This document shows positions 61,983 to 64,000 of a stretch of 64,000 nt of DNA, one piece after another. This stretch comes from Daucus carota subsp. sativus (lineage: Eukaryota; Streptophyta; Magnoliopsida; Apiales; Apiaceae): NCBI RefSeq assembly GCF_001625215.2, contig NC_030385.2, positions 31,769,598-31,833,597 of the forward strand, in the 5' to 3' direction. Below the pieces are notes generated by a model that saw only the letters and a program-made list of their open reading frames with translations, did not search any database and had not been told where the DNA came from. A program made the position numbers and the translations under genes. Within the stretch, counting starts at the first letter, position 1, and each line of letters opens with the position of its first letter.

Positions 61983-62330
61983 TTTCTTGAAGCATTGAGC
62001 TCGGTTACAGGATGTTCGATATTGCTTCTTTACCAAACAGAGGAGGCTCTTGGTGAAGCCATATTGCAAGCTCTTAGTCTAGGTCTGATCAAGTCTCGTG
62101 ATGATGTCTTCGTCACTTATAAGATCTGGTGTTGTGATAATCATGGCGATCATGTCCTCCCTGCCCTACCAATGACTCTGCAGTAGTATATCGGGTTAGA
62201 CTTTATAGTTTTGCTGATGAATATGGTGGAATGCATTATGTTCAGGAAAATGAAGATGGAGTATCTTCATTAATATCTCATTATATTCCAGCGAGCCTAA
62301 AGCCTGGAGCAACTATTGGCGGAAAATTAT
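61983..62330 (+). pseudogene. Aldo-keto reductase (AKR4, chalcone/codeinone-reductase-like) fragment
   Basis: The best stretch (62029-62183) reads [20 protein letters not shown] then [15 protein letters not shown], and ends in VLPAL...LQ followed by TAG (62184). This is typical of plant AKR4 enzymes, which reduce carbonyls with NADPH. The preceding part ([11 protein letters not shown]) is in a different frame, so there is a frameshift at about 62028. After the stop, YIGLDF and, about 60 bp later, IPASLKPG hint at the next conserved segment. N-terminal and C-terminal parts were not found. It is therefore a relic, about one exon long. Confidence 0.75.
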
Positions 62331-62346
62331 TAGCAAACCCTCCAAA

Positions 62347-63164
62347 GTAAGCCAGCCCTCTTTCCCTGTGTTATGCAGTTATCTATTTTCTGCTGACTTT
62401 GGAAATTGAATGAAGAATTAAGCTGAGATTTATATAGAAACATCACTTAGATCAGTCTTGATTTGTTTATTTTATGCACTGATCAACTCATGCACTATTA
62501 CTTCATTTTTGGAGAACTACTCCCAACTACTGGTATATCTGTTAGAGCTTAAATTCTAATAAATCTTATTTTAGTATAATGTCCCTATCTGTTGGAAATA
62601 ATTATATTCTTGGGTTATTTATATAATCATAATTTTCGGGCTATTTATTAACCAATTTTAGAAGAATTTTTTTTTAAAAATTAGTTGAAACTGAATATTC
62701 CCATAAATCATGGAAATTCATGGTAAGTATAAGCTTTCTTTTCGAGGTGGAATCATTCAAAAACATTGAATGATTCTAGCAGGACCATAATACACATACA
62801 ATCTTTCTTTCTTCAATCCAGGATTCTTAACTTGCACGTTCCCGGACCACCTGTTAAATTCTTTAGTATTATCAATACTCTCCTTATTAAGTTGAATATG
62901 TCAAAAATTTTGCGCTTGGAAAAGCAGAACTGTTTTTATTATTAGATTCTCAAGAAATGCGGTTCAATATTTTTTGTTGGCAAAATGTGAATTTGTAAAT
63001 ATGTTGTATTTGGTGCCAACTAAATTTATTGTACTAAGTTAATCTCCGTGGACCATGGCAGTGCAGGAAAAAGCATTTGTGAGAAACATCTGAGCATAGA
63101 GGATTCCTGGTTCTGCAATTGATGGCATATAAGGAAATTGTTTAGGTGGGATTAAAAGAGATAA
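62347..63164. other. Spacer before the PILS exon
   Basis: AT-rich, no supported gene. TGTTTAG at 63139-63145 could be the acceptor of a 5' UTR exon leading to the PILS ATG. Confidence 0.4.
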
Positions 63165-63302
63165 ATGATAGGAATTCTGAATCTATTTCTTGCTGCTTCA
63201 ATGCCGGTGCTGAAGGTGCTTTTGATAACTGCTGTTGGTTCATTCCTTGCACTAGACCGGATCAAAATATTGACAGAGGATGCACTGAAGCATTTAAACA
63301 CT
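63165..63302 (+). CDS. PIN-LIKES (PILS) auxin carrier, first coding exon (gene continues past the window)
   Basis: Family role: ER-membrane carriers that sequester auxin and lower nuclear auxin signalling. The exon gives 46 residues starting MIGILNLFLAASMPVLKVLL, followed by ITAVGSFLALD and ILTEDALKHLNT. This matches the first transmembrane helix and the conserved region after it in PILS1/3/5-type proteins. The donor GTAAGA follows in phase 0. The expected next segment (VxFYVF...P) is not visible before 64000, so the second exon probably lies beyond the edge. An open stretch after an AG at 63920 does not resemble the family. Start chosen at the first ATG; an upstream non-coding exon is likely. 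Confidence 0.78.
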
Positions 63303-64000
63303 GTAAGAAACAATTTAAGTCCTTGATGCTCTGTATCCTGATCTGTAATAGCTGCATGATATCCGGAACGCTTAACTTGCTAGCTACAATGCACATACAA
63401 AGCTGAATGACTGGTCTCTGGTATTGCTAAATGAATCATGATGCACCGGCGTTAAGTTTGCCACATACATATTAAAATGATGTTGCCATTCTGTTTTAAT
63501 CACGGTTGCTATATTGTTCATGGCTATGCATATTCCAAGTTTAAAGTAGAATTTTTGAGAGTGATTGAAAGTAATTAATCAATCAGATCTAAAAAAATAT
63601 TGAAAGGAATTGAAAGTGGGGTAATATTAGAGAGTAGTGGGGTTGTGGAAAATTTAGAAATTTAATCATGCCCTTCGCCAACATATTCTGAGTCATAATA
63701 TGAGTATAATTTATGGACTTTTTGTTCAATATTTTAACTGTTTATTTATGGTATATGTTAAGCATATCAAAATGTCCACTTAAGGTGTAGTTTTGGTTAT
63801 TCCTGAAGCTTATGATTGCATGCTGGAACCAGCCTCTTTTTATTTATTAGCTACACATGTTATTTTATGCAGTCATAATATATACCTTCCCCTCACCTTT
63901 TCTTTCATTTTTGCTGCAGGTGTTATTTTCAAAAGCTGGTGTAATTGGTCTTGGTCCTAAATTCATGTCAATCTACATTCAGAAGCTAGCTGTATGTGCC

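Noticed and set aside
63921-64000. Possible second PILS exon starting after the AG at 63920
   Set aside because: The frame is open (VLFSKAGVIG...), but beyond the first residues it does not resemble the expected PILS segment.

Overview
The window is AT-rich nuclear DNA from a flowering plant, almost certainly a eudicot. The genes have many short GT-AG introns and encode plant-specific families: an EMF2-type Polycomb protein, an oleosin, an ERF, plant CCCH proteins, PILS and plastid phosphofructokinase. The spacers are filled with plant MITEs and Helitrons. Nothing seen fixes the species.

Layout: (1) 20-5365 (+), the 3' part of an EMF2-like gene with the whole VEFS box. (2) 5.4-16.6 kb, a repeat-rich block in which one roughly 3-kb unit recurs about four times, with an intronless tandem CCCH zinc-finger gene (10509-11369, -) between two units. 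Two hAT-type elements lie here; one carries a decayed organelle-type tRNA-His. (3) 16.6-20.2 kb, a seed-type oleosin (-) with RY and G-box promoter motifs, then an intronless group IX ERF gene (-). (4) 20.5-31.3 kb, no convincing gene: a PIF/Harbinger-type MITE, two Helitrons and a long foldback element. (5) 31370-40797 (-), plastid-type ATP-phosphofructokinase in 14 exons with a 3.8-kb first intron full of MITEs. (6) 42552-47653 (-), a 10-exon DUF676-type serine esterase. (7) 50054-56141 (+), a 7-exon CBP3/UQCC1-type complex III assembly chaperone, divergent from the esterase. (8) 57.0-64 kb, a 421-bp Helitron, an F-box gene broken by one in-frame TAG, a tRNA-Gly(GCC), an aldo-keto reductase relic, and the first exon of a PIN-LIKES (PILS) carrier cut by the window edge.

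The genes do not form a pathway. Their association looks like inherited gene order: from memory, homologues of EMF2, the complex III chaperone, oleosin, an ERF and the esterase lie close together on Arabidopsis chromosome 5 (At5g51180-At5g51230). PFK4, ERFs and an oleosin lie together in a second block (At5g61580-At5g61610). Exon boundaries were set by eye from splice signals, reading-frame continuity and family resemblance, without transcript data.
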